DNA of 64,000 nt from Pollenia angustigena (GCA_930367215.1 OV884056.1:196581310-196645309), one strand, 5' to 3'; shown: positions 1 through 11,307, counted from the stretch's first letter. The notes: generated by a model not told the origin, from the sequence alone. Made by a program: numbers and translations.

Positions 1-421
1 TATGTAGTATGAAAGGACAAATGTGTGAATATGATTTTATGAGGTTTTTATATACATATATATTTATGCTCATGTGATTGTGTGTCTGCATTTGTCCATG
101 AATTTTAAAGCTTTTACGAGCTTAATTCATATTTATGGCAATTGAAATTAATTTTTTTCCAATTTTTTTTTGTTTTAATTTAATTTATGTGCATATATGA
201 ATATGTTAAAAAAAATATGTGAAATTAAATAATAAATTATAAGTTGTTATATTAATTTTTGTTGTTAAGCTTTTTTTTTTGAAAATTGCACTAAAGTCCT
301 CGCTGATATCCTTGAGTTAAAATACAATAATAATAATTTGATTTTATACTTTATCTGTAAATCTGTGGACATATGCAAGAGTAGCTTAAGTCGATATAAG
401 AGAAAATTGGGTTATCATAAG
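1..421. other. AT-rich sequence, no gene recognised
   Basis: Low-complexity AT-rich DNA with homopolymer T runs and short TA/CATA repeats. I see no coding signature, splice pattern or transposon end here. Confidence 0.5.
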
Positions 422-423
422 TA

Positions 424-1321
424 CACAGAAAAAATTATTGCCGAATTATTTTCAAACAAACGTTTGTTTGAAAATTTTTTTAATTTCTATAAATTTTTTT
501 TACTGATTCAATCAATATTTTTGTTTGATTTTTATTTAACCAACATAAATGTGGACAACTCTTCAAAAATATAATAAACGCGTTATTGGTGCAAGTTTTC
601 ATAATTTTGTATGAAATATTTAACGCTCTTTAATGTTGTCGTCTATTTGCATTTTTTTATTTGATCGTAAGCAACACTTCTTTATGTGAAATATAAGAAC
701 AACAACAAAAAACACACACAGTCTATTTTTTGGACGCTTTAAAAAAGTGCAACTATAAGAAAAACAAAAGCAGAAACAACATTATAAGAAACAAAATCCC
801 GTATTCAATTTTTTAAAACTGTTTGGTTAAATACCTACATCAAATACAAAAATAAAATGATCACGAAAAACATATCGAGTCGGTCTGCTGCCGTTTTTGG
901 TTACATTTCTTCTTTAGCAAAGGAAAGGATACAGCAACAGAGAGTGATAAAGAAAAACATTGTGTTAGGTGTATAAATAAGACTTCGTTCAAAAATTATT
1001 CCAACAAAACAAATGTGTCTCAAAGCCAGCCGGCGGCTCTGCTCTGACGTCATCTTCTCATACAGTGCTTACTTGTGTGCGCGTCTTGCTTGTGCAAAAA
1101 TTTTTTTTTTTTTTGATTTTGAAATTTAGTATATGAATTTCAGTAAACTTTTTGTTTGATTCAGTGAAATTATTTGTTTGAAAAATCAGTGTTTTTTTCA
1201 AAAAACAAAATGCAAATAAATTGTTTGAATATGCAAATTTGTTTATAGGACCGATTTCAGTCAAAAAATTATTTGATTCTACAAATTTTTTGTTTGAATT
1301 GGAAAAATAATTTTTTCTGTG
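424..1321. mobile_element. TA-target MITE, CACAGAAAAAATTATT termini
   Basis: The left end reads TA-CACAGAAAAAATTATT and the right end is its inverse, AATAATTTTTTCTGTG-TA, so a 16-bp terminal inverted repeat is flanked by a TA duplication at 422-423 and 1322-1323. Further in, both ends carry degraded copies of a CAAACAAA/TTTGTTTG motif, and no transposase frame is visible. The TA target fits a non-autonomous Tc1/mariner-type element. A shorter relative with the same first bases lies at 56042-56291. The ~700-bp middle is not recognised and may be a passenger or a later insertion. Confidence 0.5.
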
Positions 1322-2022
1322 TAGAAAAGGTGTAAAATATTTAATATTTACAAAATTCTTTTTTACTTCTCGACTAAAACTTCAACAAAATTTCGGACAT
1401 CTCGAAACTACAATATTCGGCATAAGATACGTTTCTATCTATGTAGGTATATTGGCACAGAAATATATAGAATTTTCGGTTTCTTTTTAAACTTATTTAT
1501 TCTTATTTATTATTTTTTTATTTTGTTTGCTGAGTTTTAACATTATAATATAATCAAAGTAATTTCTATGAATTCTACCACTTCGCACCATTGAAATTTA
1601 GAATTTGAAAAGAATGTACAAATGTAGTTTACATACGTTATCTATAATGTACTGAACAAATTGCGAAACAAGTCTTAAGCTTTTATGTTTAAGAGATTTA
1701 ATGAACTACCCCGCCACTTTTTACATGTTTCTCGGCTACAAAAATTTAAGGTATTGCCAGCAAAAAAAAAAAAAAAAAAAAAACAAAACAGTTCCACTAC
1801 AGCTGTGCGTAAAATTTTAGTTTGACTGAGCACCACGCAAGCGCAATCCTCTAACGCCTACATACATAGTACACAACTAGTATGCCGAGTCGAATTTTTA
1901 ATTTCACCTATCACATATGTACATATTTTCTGTGTGAATTCAGCACACGTAAAATAACAAAAACCAAACCAAATTTAAAATTTTTCACAATCCAACACTT
2001 TTTGTTTAATTTTATTACATAA
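1322..2022. other. AT-rich sequence, no gene recognised
   Basis: No coding or repeat-end signature is visible. It contains a poly-A run of about 20 near 1763. Confidence 0.5.
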
Positions 2023-2030
2023 TTAATAAT

Positions 2031-3483
2031 TAGGGCAACAAAAAAAAGCACTAAAAGCAGTTTTAAACTCTTCCAAAAGCGTTTAAAGCACGAAAATAAG
2101 CTGTTAAAATTAAAAAAAAAAACAATTTAAATTTATTGTTAATTCTCAACCTAGTCGTTTAATACGCTGTAACATAAAATTATAAGTTAATGCGATAAAT
2201 TTTCGAAGAAAAAACTATGTCTATTTGGAGTCAGCAAGTTCTTGTACATAGAAAAAGTTCTTTCTACTATCTACAAATGTTAACTATTTAACATTGAGTA
2301 TTTGCTCTGAAGTATATTTTACACGATTGTACTCACAATTCCGCTTGCCTCCCAAAATATCCCTAACATCTTTTAGTACCGAAAATCCTTAATTTTTTAA
2401 TAAAACTGATTTAAATTTGTTGTCTTCTATATCCACTGGAATACCGGACATTTTTCTTATATTCACTTGGGAAACCAATGAAAGTTTTTTTGTTCCCAAT
2501 TTTGTAACAACTTCGTGTAAAAACCCAAAAAATTGCAAAAATTAACAATATTTGGTTCCGCCAATCACTATCATTCCAATACAGGTACCTATACAGAGAA
2601 ATTCTTAATAGCTAAAACTTTATTAAAATGCAAAAAAAAACGTTACTATACCAAAAACAGAGAGAAGGAGAAAAGAGAAATGATGGTAAAAAGACGTTAC
2701 AGAAAAAGTATTATTGTATGAAGTGACTGTGTGACTGAGGAATTTAATCGTTAGAATACAGCTATTGAATTTTCGAGAGAAAAGAACATAAATAAGCAAA
2801 TAATAAAACACGTTGATAAAAAGGCTTAGTACTAAAAACTTAAACACCTAAAAAATAAAAACAACAACAACAATATAGGTATATTTATATTGGCTATAAG
2901 AATAAGGATTTATCTATATTTTAAATTTCATTAAAATCAGTTTAATAGTTTCTGATAGGCAAATTTGCCCCTGCTGGTTCTTTTTTTTTAAAAAATGCAT
3001 ACCTTATGTGTCAATATAAATATGGATCTATCTACATATGTATGTTTTAAATTTCATTCAAATTGGTTTGATAGTGGGCAAAAGACCCTATTCCGGTAAG
3101 CTTCTTGCATTGGGGCTATTTGACATTTTGGACCGTTGCATCCTTGTGCCAATTATAGCCTATGTACCAAATTTTATTAAATTATCCTCAAAATTGCGAC
3201 CTGTACTTTGCGCACAAGGTTACCGACATCGTTAGATCGACTCAGATAGTAATTCTGAAAGTAATTCTGAGTCGATCGGTATATTTTAGAACCAATATTT
3301 TAAGGTGATGCACACATCAGCACAAATGCATAGTACCCTCTCCACTCTTAAGTTGTGGGTATAATAACATACAGAGATAATGTAATATATCAAAAAAAAA
3401 AAAAAAAAAAAAAAAAAAACAGATTTTTGCGAAAATTGATTAAATAATATAAATAAGCATTTGCTTTTTTTTTGGCCGGCATA
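2031..3483. mobile_element. hAT non-autonomous element, copy 1
   Basis: The left terminus is TAGGGCAACA followed by an A run. The right terminus is the degraded inverse, a T run followed by GGCCGGCATA. An 8-bp TSD, TTAATAAT, flanks it at 2023-2030 and 3484-3491 and fits the hAT pattern nTnnnnAn. The interior is clearly related to the better preserved element at 31466-33322 (for example the shared 'tcttgtacatagaaaaagttctt'-like stretch near 2240 and 31680). No transposase frame is seen. The last ~470 bp are a separate dispersed repeat present at the same place in both copies. Confidence 0.75.
2890..3370. repeat. Dispersed 'cgatcggtata' repeat carried in hAT copy 1
   Basis: This segment ends with 'catcagcacaaatgcat', 'ataccctctccactctta' and a 'gggtataataacatacag' tail, and includes 'gagtcgatcggtata'. 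The same phrases occur at 32380-32935, and fragments appear near 19430, 24000, 39400, 53780 and 55990. The layout (short subterminal 'accctc'/'gggtata' motifs, no TIR, a 'gatcgactcaga' block) resembles DINE/Helentron-like elements, but I could not define both ends. It appears to be a passenger amplified with the hAT element. Confidence 0.5.
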
Positions 3484-3635
3484 TTAATAATTTTTCCAAC
3501 AAATTTTTCTTTTTTGCTTTTGCAAAATGTGTTTTTATTATTCACAAACCAAAAAGAACCCAACCAATTGTAGGGGGATGTAAGAAAAGATAAACTCACT
3601 GTTTATTGTTGGTGGTTTGTTTAAGCTTTGATATT

Positions 3636-4009
3636 CCCTGCAAATAATAGGACCAGTCCAAACACGCGTGTAAAGAGTAGTCCACAAGGGACCAGGACTA
3701 GTCCAAAACTAACCCAAACGTATGGAAAAAACCTGGTCTATTTAACATTACGATGTCCTAGGAGAGGACCATATAACCCACCTTTGGACCACTTAGGAGT
3801 AGTTTTAAAACTACTCCATGGTATACTCAAGAGGATTAGTTTTGAAGTCGTTTAAAAACGAAAGCATGTCGTTAAAAAACGAAGACATGTCGTCTCACTA
3901 CAAACACTTTTTAACAATGACATGGTCCATGCTTGCATTTCATCGGACCAGTCCATGGAGTAGTCCATTTTATAAAAATGGATCAGGTGGTCCAATTTTA
4001 TTTGCAGGG
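3636..4009. mobile_element. CCCTGCAAATAA MITE inside the hammerhead repeat
   Basis: The ends are CCCTGCAAATAATAGGACC and the inverse GGTCCAATTTTATTTGCAGGG. The empty site survives at 18897 ('gatattgttacaag'), and comparison shows that TT was duplicated (3634-3635 and 4010-4011). The interior is rich in 'ggaccagtcc/tagtcca' motifs in both orientations and contains two open frames that I regard as non-coding. An 84-bp deletion derivative of the same family lies at 48197-48280. Confidence 0.8.
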
Positions 4010-4097
4010 TTGTTACAAGTAAGACCTAGAGTGTTTAATATTCTTATTCGCTTTAGAGTTTTATTTGTATAATGTTTTTAGCTTTTCTAAAATCTTT

Positions 4098-4162
4098 GGA
4101 AAAGGTTTCCTGATGAGCTGGCCTAAGCAACCAGGGAAATGCGCATAGAAGCCGGCTTTTCC
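4098..4162 (+). ncRNA. Hammerhead ribozyme motif, copy 1
   Basis: The core CTGATGA is at 4110-4116 and GAAA at 4136-4139. Stem II pairs 4118-4121 (CTGG) with 4131-4134 (CCAG) around a 9-nt loop; the first position is a G·G mismatch here. Stem III is the palindrome A-TGC-GCA-T (4139-4146), followed by A4147 as the H17 cleavage nucleotide. Stem I pairs TTTC (4106-4109) with GAAG (4148-4151), then after a small internal loop GGAAAAG (4098-4104) with CTTTTCC (4156-4162). This has every element of a hammerhead. The loopless palindromic stem III is the form expected to cleave as a dimer. Activity is inferred, not shown. Confidence 0.75.
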
Positions 4163-4861
4163 TCAACAATTAATTTCAGTGTATTTATCAAATATGAAAA
4201 ATTGGGAATTTAGCACGTCATACGAAAATCGTATTAAACAAAAATTTTTAAATACATACTATATTTTCTTGACACTAATTTTTTTCCGTTCTTAATATTA
4301 TTAAAGCCAGCGAGAAGCATACATTGTTTTTAAAAGTTTTTTAATGCAGACAGCATTAAATATATTGAACATTTTTCAAATTAAAAAAACTTTATACTAC
4401 GTTTTTATGCAACTATGTTAAGTGGTAAAAATTGTTTAAAATACCAATACATTGAAAAACAAGTTAGAGTGCTATATTCGGCTGTGCCGAATCTTTAATA
4501 CCCTCCACCGACACTTCGAATGTTTTAGGAGTAATATCTGTATGATGTCTATTTATTATTATAATCTTTGTAAAAACAGACATCTGCATTAAAATTTGTT
4601 GCAGTTTAGACCTATATACAATTATTGATCGACAATCAGAATCAATTTTAAAAAGTTTGAGTAGAATATTAGTTTAAGCTGAACTTAAATGATTTTCAAG
4701 AGAACAAATTATATAAAAGCCATGGTAAGCTATGAACCAATCATCCCAAATTCTGCAGAACGATTTCTGGTATTAAAAAACATAAATCTCAATACAGCGG
4801 TGCAATTAGTAAGGTTTATATGATCCATTTCTGCACAAAATTTTAAAGTCTTATTTCTCGT

Positions 4862-5790
4862 TCAATAAAACTGTGATGTACCAAATTTTGTTATGATAGC
4901 ATTATTTTTTACGTTTTTAGGCGTACTAAGCTGTTTTCCGGGATTAAGGTTTATATGGGGCCTATGGTAAATTATGGACCGATCTTCACGAAATTTCACA
5001 GTCTTATTTTTAGTTATGTAAAACTTTGATGTACCAAATTTTGTTATGATAGCATTATTTTTTACGTTTTTAGGCGTACTAAGCTGTTTTCCGGGAGTAA
5101 GATTTATATGGGGCCTATGGTAAATTATGGACCGATCTACACGAAATTTCACAGTCTTATTTCTAGTCCTATAAAACTTTTATGTTAAAAATTTTGTTAT
5201 GATAGCATTATTTTTTACGGATTTAGGTTTACTAAGCTGTTTTCCGGGAGTAAGGTTTATATGGGGCCTATGGTAAATGATGGACCGTTCTTCACAAAAT
5301 TTCAAAGTCTTATTTCTCGTTCAATAAAACTGTGATGTACCAAATTTTGTTATGATAGCATTATTTTTTACGGATTTAGGCGTACTAAACTGTTTTCCGG
5401 AAGTAGGTTTTATATGGGGCCTATGGTAAATGATGGACCCTTCTTCACAAAATTTTAAAGTCTTATTTCTCGTTCAATAAAACTGTGATGTACCAAATTT
5501 TTTTATGATAGCATTATTTTTTACGGACTTAGGCGTACTAAACTGTTTTCCGGACGTAGGTTTTATATGGGGCCTATGGTAAATTATGGACCGATCTTCA
5601 CGAAACTTAATAGTTTCATTTCTAGTCCTATTTAACTGTGACGTGCCAAAATTTGTTATGATTGCATTGTTAGTTAGGGTTTTAGGCTTACTATACTGTT
5701 TTCCGGAAGTAGGGCTTATATGGGGCCTAGGGTAAATCATGAACGGATCTTCAAGAAATTTTACAGCGTGATTTCTAGTTAAATAAAACG
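4862..5790 (-). repeat. 153-bp tandem units of Helentron A
   Basis: About six units. The anchor 'gatgtaccaaattttg' recurs at 4875 and 5028, exactly 153 bp apart. Each unit has 'ctgttttccgg', 'tatatggggcct' and 'aattatggaccgatct'. Because 153 is a multiple of three, the minus strand keeps a repeating 51-codon open frame. I take this as a consequence of the period, not a gene. Confidence 0.8.
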
Positions 5791-6138
5791 AACTGTTGCA
5801 AAGTATTATATGATTCTGTGCATTTTTCCACCATTTATGTTAGGTTTTGTAACAAAATTATCAATTTTTTTAGGTGGTGGTTCCACATATTGATTCATAG
5901 CTCAGATCCTATTGAACCGATTTTGCTGGATTTCAATCCCAAGCTGCTTAGGATAACTACAAGCAATTTGACACCAAGTTTGTTTATTTCTTTTGAGTTT
6001 TTCGAAAGTGAGCGTGTTTTCAACAGACGGACATGGCTAAATCGACTTAAAATTACTCAAGGACCCAGAATATATATACTTTATAGGGTCTGAGATGAAT
6101 AATAAAAAAGTTTCACACGGAATGACAAACTTAATATA

Positions 6139-7266
6139 CACGCAAAGAAAAAATATGGTTGTGGTTAACATATTCTAAGAGCAACATATTATGATAAGAA
6201 TTATGATTGTAGTCACCATATTAAGATTATTATTGAATCATATTATGACTAAATATACTCGTACTATTACATCATAATATTTTTCCCTTAATCATATTAT
6301 TATTCTGTTAATCATACTAAGTTAAGAAGTAATCAAATTATTGTCATGTTAATCATAATAAGCTAAGAAATTAATCATATTATTATCATGTTAATCATAA
6401 TAAGCTAAGAAGTAATCATATTATCATCATGTTAATCATAATAAATTTAGAAGCAATCATATTATGATACAGCACCTTTCATAGCTGTCATAAAAAAAAC
6501 AAAATAAATTAAAATATTTTTGCATCTAGTTTTTATTTTGTGGCTTTTAACAATTTTTCTTAATGTTATTCAAATAGCGGAGTTCAATATAAGGCTTGCA
6601 AAAGAGCAAATGAAAAATCTGTGGTTTTCATGGACAACCGCGTGTGTCCATTTTTTCGATTTTAAGATGTTGATGAAATATCGTAGCACTTTTATAAAAT
6701 ATAACGAAATCTCTGTGTGTTTTGTTGTTGGATTTTACAAAAAAACTATGATATTTTGCATTTGCACAATTACATCACTAATACTTGAATGAACTCCGCT
6801 AATATTTTAAGTTTTTAATTTCTTTAAACTTATTTTGTATGGAATTTTATCTTTTAATTTTTTAACCGCTCACAAATAAAAAAAAACGACACAACTGCTT
6901 TAAAATTATTTTACAAATGGCGCTAACATAATATGCTTAGAGTAAAAATAGTTTGATTGCATCATTAACATAATATGATAAATGTATAGAAAGTTATCAT
7001 ATTATGGCTATTAAATATCATGATATGGTTGTGAGAAATATAATATGTTTAGAAATTTATCATAATTAAGTTGTTAGAAAAATAATTATTTTTCGGTCAA
7101 CAATACTCAAATTCATAATTGCGATAAGCATTGATATGTTTACAGTAACTATAATATTGTTGATATTAAATAAAAATAACAATTATTTGTGTACGACAAC
7201 AATATTGTTACATTAAACATAGTGTTGTTGCCGTAACCATGCCCAACCATATTTTTTCTCTGCGTG
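6139..7266. mobile_element. TA-target MITE 'M', copy 1
   Basis: It begins TA-CACGCAAAGAAAAAATATGG and ends with the inverse CCATATTTTTTCTCTGCGTG-TA. The uninterrupted Helentron sequence 'aacttaatataccctcttcac' at 12853 shows the empty site, so TA is the TSD. The interior is made of 'catattatga' type words, has a 41-bp minisatellite and no transposase frame. A second, heavily interrupted copy spans 31022-37635, with fragments near 26150 and 55728. Confidence 0.85.
6291..6454. repeat. 41-bp minisatellite within MITE M
   Basis: Four units of 40-42 bp start with 'aatca' at 6291, 6331, 6373 and 6414. The consensus contains 'tcatgttaatcataataag' and 'ctaagaagt'. Copy 2 of the element holds a shorter version near 31165-31290. 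Confidence 0.8.
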
Positions 7267-7301
7267 TACCCTCTTCACAACCAATTGTGGTGGAGGGTTT
7301 A

Positions 7302-8665
7302 AAAATATCACTAATACAAAAATCTACTAGATACTACTGACATTTGAGTAAGGTTCCTGTCAAAGAGACGGCATAATAGTTTTTAAAATTTGACCATTAG
7401 ATTTTCCTCTCCAATTGTCAATTAGTTGCTCTCAATATAGTTAAAATTGTTGCCAACTCTTTATGAATAACCAATTAATAACATAATTTGAAATGAAATA
7501 GTTATACGTAAGAATATTTTGTAAGAAATACATTTACCAAATTGGCAACACTGCTGGGAGCCAAGCAAATCTATCTTTCAACATTGAAAAGTAATTTCTT
7601 TAATGGTTTTACTTATTTTTTTTCTTCTGGTTTCTGTATGTGTTTTACCAACAATATCGAGCTTTTCTTTCTTCCATCAAAAGAATAAAGGTGTATGTAT
7701 TTGTCAAAATTAAAAGACAATACACATACAAATAGAAACACCTTTACACATTTACTACTACGCACAGTATATGTTCATTCATTTAAACCAGTGCAAGTTT
7801 TTATTTTCTTTCGATTCATTTTTTTATTTGATTCCGTTGGTATTTTTCTTTTTAATGTCATTCATTTGATTTTGTAATGCTTTTTTTCTAATAAAAATTT
7901 ATAAATAAATCAGTCGCAAAAGATGTTAAGAGCGATGAAAATGTGGTGAAAAGTTTAAAGTGAATTAAATTATGAATGAATTGAACTAGAGTTATCGGAA
8001 ATCATTTTATTTAAGGGTTCTTTACAGTATCCCACAAGTTTTACGTTTTTTTGACGAAAATGCTTCCTTGGTGTAATTATTGTTTGAAGTTTTTAAAAAA
8101 ACCATAACAATTTATCATGACAGGGTTTTATTTTCCTCAAAATGAAAATAAAGATGCCTTTAGGGATAGTTTAGAAATGAAAACTGAAACTATAGAAAGT
8201 GTTTCTTAAAGTCAATTTTTTATTGTACCCATGAACAATCATAGACTTATCGCCACAATTATAAGTGGCAAACATATAGTTGTTACTTTTAACCATAGCA
8301 TATGTTCGGAGGCAGCCATAAAAAGGTTCCTGATTGTTGATAAAGGACTTATTTTAATATAATTTGGTTGCCGCTGACAATAAAGTAACCATTATATGTT
8401 TAATGGGTTTTCTCTACGTGTAAATAGAACCCAAACAATACAAACTAGTGATGTTACGAATATCATTTTTTAATATTCGCGAATACGAATACGAATATCG
8501 GCGCCAATATTCGCCGAATACGAATATCCAATCTAAAATCTAGCGCCATTCAAAACATCAAACTTCTTTTGAAAGTTGTTGTAAAATTTAATAAAATGGG
8601 TGCTTTTTTTCAAATTCACACCAAACCTGAGGACTGAGTTTTTTTTGGTTACTACAACAATTACA
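7302..8665. other. No gene recognised; orphan hAT-like end at 8456
   Basis: This is mostly AT-rich unique-looking DNA. At 8456-8535 the sequence 'tagtgatgttacgaatatc' followed by alternating 'cgaatacgaatat' words resembles one terminus of a hAT family, but no matching opposite end is present. 'tctctacgtgta' at 8411 resembles a right terminus of the TA-target MITE class, again without a partner. Confidence 0.4.
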
Positions 8666-8875
8666 ACAAGTTAGAGTGCTATATTCGGCTGTGCCGAATC
8701 TTTGATACCCTCCACCTATAGTTCGAATGTTTAAGGAGTAATATCTGTATGATGTTATTATTATCTTTAACTGTGACGATTTGTTTTCCGGTAGTAGGGT
8801 TTATATGGGGCCTAGGGTAAATTATGGACCGATCATCACGAAATTTCACAGCATTTCTAGTCCTTCAAAACTGTG

Positions 8876-10832
8876 TGATGGGTAAAAATAAAACTCAAAC
8901 GAAAATTTTATATCTGATGGCAAATATTCACTTTACCACTACGTTGTACACTTTTATTTTTAAATTGATAACAATTTAAAAGATGTGTTGTTGGCTAAGA
9001 TTAGGAATCTTAGCCAAAGTCCTGTCGGTATTCCGGGCTACCCCAAGTTGGAAAAGCCTCAGGGAGAAAATTTCATCACGCCAACATCGCGCCATCTACG
9101 TATAATATCTCATCCAAACGCCCTAAAAACCTTCTAACCTAATTTTATGGGTTAGGTTGTTAATAGAATCTAACATCGATAAGAGTCTTACTTCTGCCAT
9201 TTACATACGCAACAATTAGCCCTATTAGTGTTAGATATTTATTGAAATTTATTTGAGCAGATTAATATATATGACGTAAAACTGACCTAGCGAAGAACAT
9301 ATTGTTTTTGGCTAAAGGTTTAACGGTGTCATTGAAAATGGGACACCTATTTCCTCATGGGTGTACCCTGGCAATATACGTACTATTATATAATCTAATA
9401 GTAATATTACACTAACTACCGTAACCTAAAACAAAACCATAAAATAAAACTAAAAATACAGAAGGAATTTACTTATGTCGACCTAAATTAATAATTAAAA
9501 CAAACCTAATCTAAATAAATAACTTCCCCATATATTTCTAACCAATAACCCATGATATACATATACATATGACACTCCGCCTTATGTAAAGAAATAATAA
9601 TCATCTAACAATACTAATTAATAAGTTCAAATCAACCTTATATGCCAATTCCCCATCTTATGAAATCACATTTTAATCTATACATAAAACTAATAGTTAC
9701 TTAAACTACTATAGTTAAAACGTCCCTTACATAAAAAAGAGAAGAAAAAAAAAATACTAACCTACGTATAATTAAATTTGTCAGTAAATTTAACAGATTC
9801 ACATTTATATTATATTAATGATCTTACCCTAAAACATATTATATACATATACATACCTACGTACCTAAATACTTAACCACAATGCAAAAGTAAGACTCAC
9901 TCAAAATCCCAACCTATTTAGACCTACGTACATAAATATAATAATAATCCACCAAATCATCAGGCCTGATTGACTTCGTGGGATCTTCTTTATGTAAGTA
10001 CTCAGAACAAGAGAGGAAAAAAAACCCAATAACAACAAATATAAAGCCGTATAGTAGAGAAATTATATCAATTAACTCCAGAGTATTTAAAATTTAAATA
10101 CTTTAAATACTTTAAATTTTAAATAAGGAAGATGGTACATTATCTCTTTGCTTAATTAAATTTTTTATTGTACTCCATATAATTTCTCTTAATAAGTTGT
10201 TGTTATAATATGTTATTAATGAGCAACAAAAAAAAAACCAACAATTGAAGCGCTATATTTTTTTTATTATATTCCTTTTTTTGTATGTTATTTTTGCATT
10301 TTGGTTTATTAAGTACCACAATCTTTGAAATTCATATCTAGGGAAGTAAACCTATCTTAAATAACAGAACTGATATTTGCATTCATAAATATGTATATTG
10401 ATAAGTATGCTATACCTAATTTTAGTTTTTATAATGAAGTGAAGTTTATTGTAAATAAATAATGATAACAGTAAAATGGAAAGCTAAGTAGTTTAAAATT
10501 CCGGTTGATGTAGAGGCTAAAGTAACGTAAAATAAGTGTGGGCTGAAATAAATCCATTATGTGGTCATCAGCAGGTAGGGTGGGAAATTTGACCATAGGG
10601 ACGATTACATCTTGTTCCTTGAGAAGGTTTTAGCAACTTAATTTCTATAGCATATCTTACTTTCATTTCTTTCTATATAACTTCTACTTTGCACACAATA
10701 TAAAATTTTAATTGGATGTAACGTATCCACCCCATTTGGTATCACAGCCTACGACCATTTCCCTGAGCTAGGACCGTAGCATAGCTAGGTGTGCAAACAG
10801 TGATAACCTGGAGTGGCTAATTGTCCGTTACA
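8876..10832. mobile_element. TG...CA LTR-like insertion in Helentron B
   Basis: The Helentron tandem unit '...aaaactgtgacgtacc' is broken after ACTGTG (8870-8875) and resumes with the same ACTGTG (10833-10838), giving a 6-bp TSD. The inserted 1,957 bp starts TGATGGG and ends GTTACA, so it has TG...CA ends as retroviral-type LTRs do. No gag/pol frame or primer-binding site is seen. A long solo LTR is the simplest reading, with an unclassified insertion as the alternative. Confidence 0.5.
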
Positions 10833-10833
10833 A

Positions 10834-11307
10834 CTGTGACGTACCAATTTTTGTTATGATAGCATTATTAATTATGGTTTTATGTGTACTAAACTGTTTT
10901 CCGGGAGTAGGGTTTCTATGTGGCCTAGTGTAAATTATGTACTGATCTTCACGAAATTTCACAGTATCATTTATAGTCCTATAAAACTGTGACGAGCCAA
11001 AATTTGTTATGATTGCATTATTTTTTATGGTTTTAGGCGTACTAAACTGTTTTCCGGTAGTAGGGTTTATATGGTGCCTAAGGTAAATTATGGACCGATC
11101 GTCACAGTGTTATTTCTAGTCCTTTAAAACTGTGACGTACCAATTTCTGCTATGATAGCATTATTAATTATGGTTTTAGGTGTACTAAACTGTTTTCCGG
11201 GAGTAGGGTTTTTATGGGGCCTAGGGTAAATTATGTACCGATCTTCACGAAATTTCACAGTATCATTTATAGTTCTATAAAACTGTGACGAGCCAAAATT
11301 TGTTTTA
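10834..11307 (-). repeat. 153-bp tandem units of Helentron B, middle block
   Basis: The anchor 'ctgtgac' occurs at 10834, 10987, 11130 and 11283. Two intervals are exactly 153 bp and one is 143 bp because of a deletion. The units match those of elements A and C. The block continues after the MITE at 12220-12500. Confidence 0.8.

Larger units (their letters stand above)
3552..4207 (+). mobile_element. Hammerhead-bearing dispersed repeat, copy 1
   Basis: This is one of four related segments (also 18873-19095, and on the minus strand 20463-20638 and 20850-21135). The shared order is 'atgtaagaaaagataaac', 'tttattgttg', 'gtttaagctttgatatt', 'gttacaagta', an AT-rich spacer, 'gcttttctaaaatct', the hammerhead fold, then 'tcaacaat' and 'attgggaattta'. 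Copy 1 is interrupted by a 374-bp MITE; removing it gives about 280 bp. Hammerheads of this compact kind are known from the terminal repeats of Penelope-like retroelements and from retrozymes. No reverse transcriptase or GIY-YIG frame was seen nearby, so a solo terminal repeat or a non-autonomous retrozyme-like copy is the best guess. Confidence 0.6.
4459..7301 (-). mobile_element. Helentron/DINE-like element A
   Basis: Read on the minus strand it starts at the 'accctccaccacaatt...gaagagggta' end (7269-7301, with part at 6110-6138), runs through the block 'accctataaagtatatata' and 'gatttagccatgtccgtct' near 6005-6095, then ~153-bp tandem units, and ends at the palindrome 'attcggctgtgccgaat' (4475-4493) and 'acaagt'. 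This is the order of DINE-1/Helentron non-autonomous elements: a short subterminal repeat, a tandem-repeat core and a 3' hairpin. No Rep/helicase frame is present. A 1.1-kb MITE was inserted later near its 5' end. Confidence 0.75.

Noticed and set aside
6291..6454. CRISPR-like array
   Set aside because: The units are contiguous 41-bp tandem repeats without spacers, in a eukaryotic MITE.
10555..10580. Further hammerhead core on the minus strand (CTGATGA)
   Set aside because: No GAAA or pairing stems follow at the right distance.
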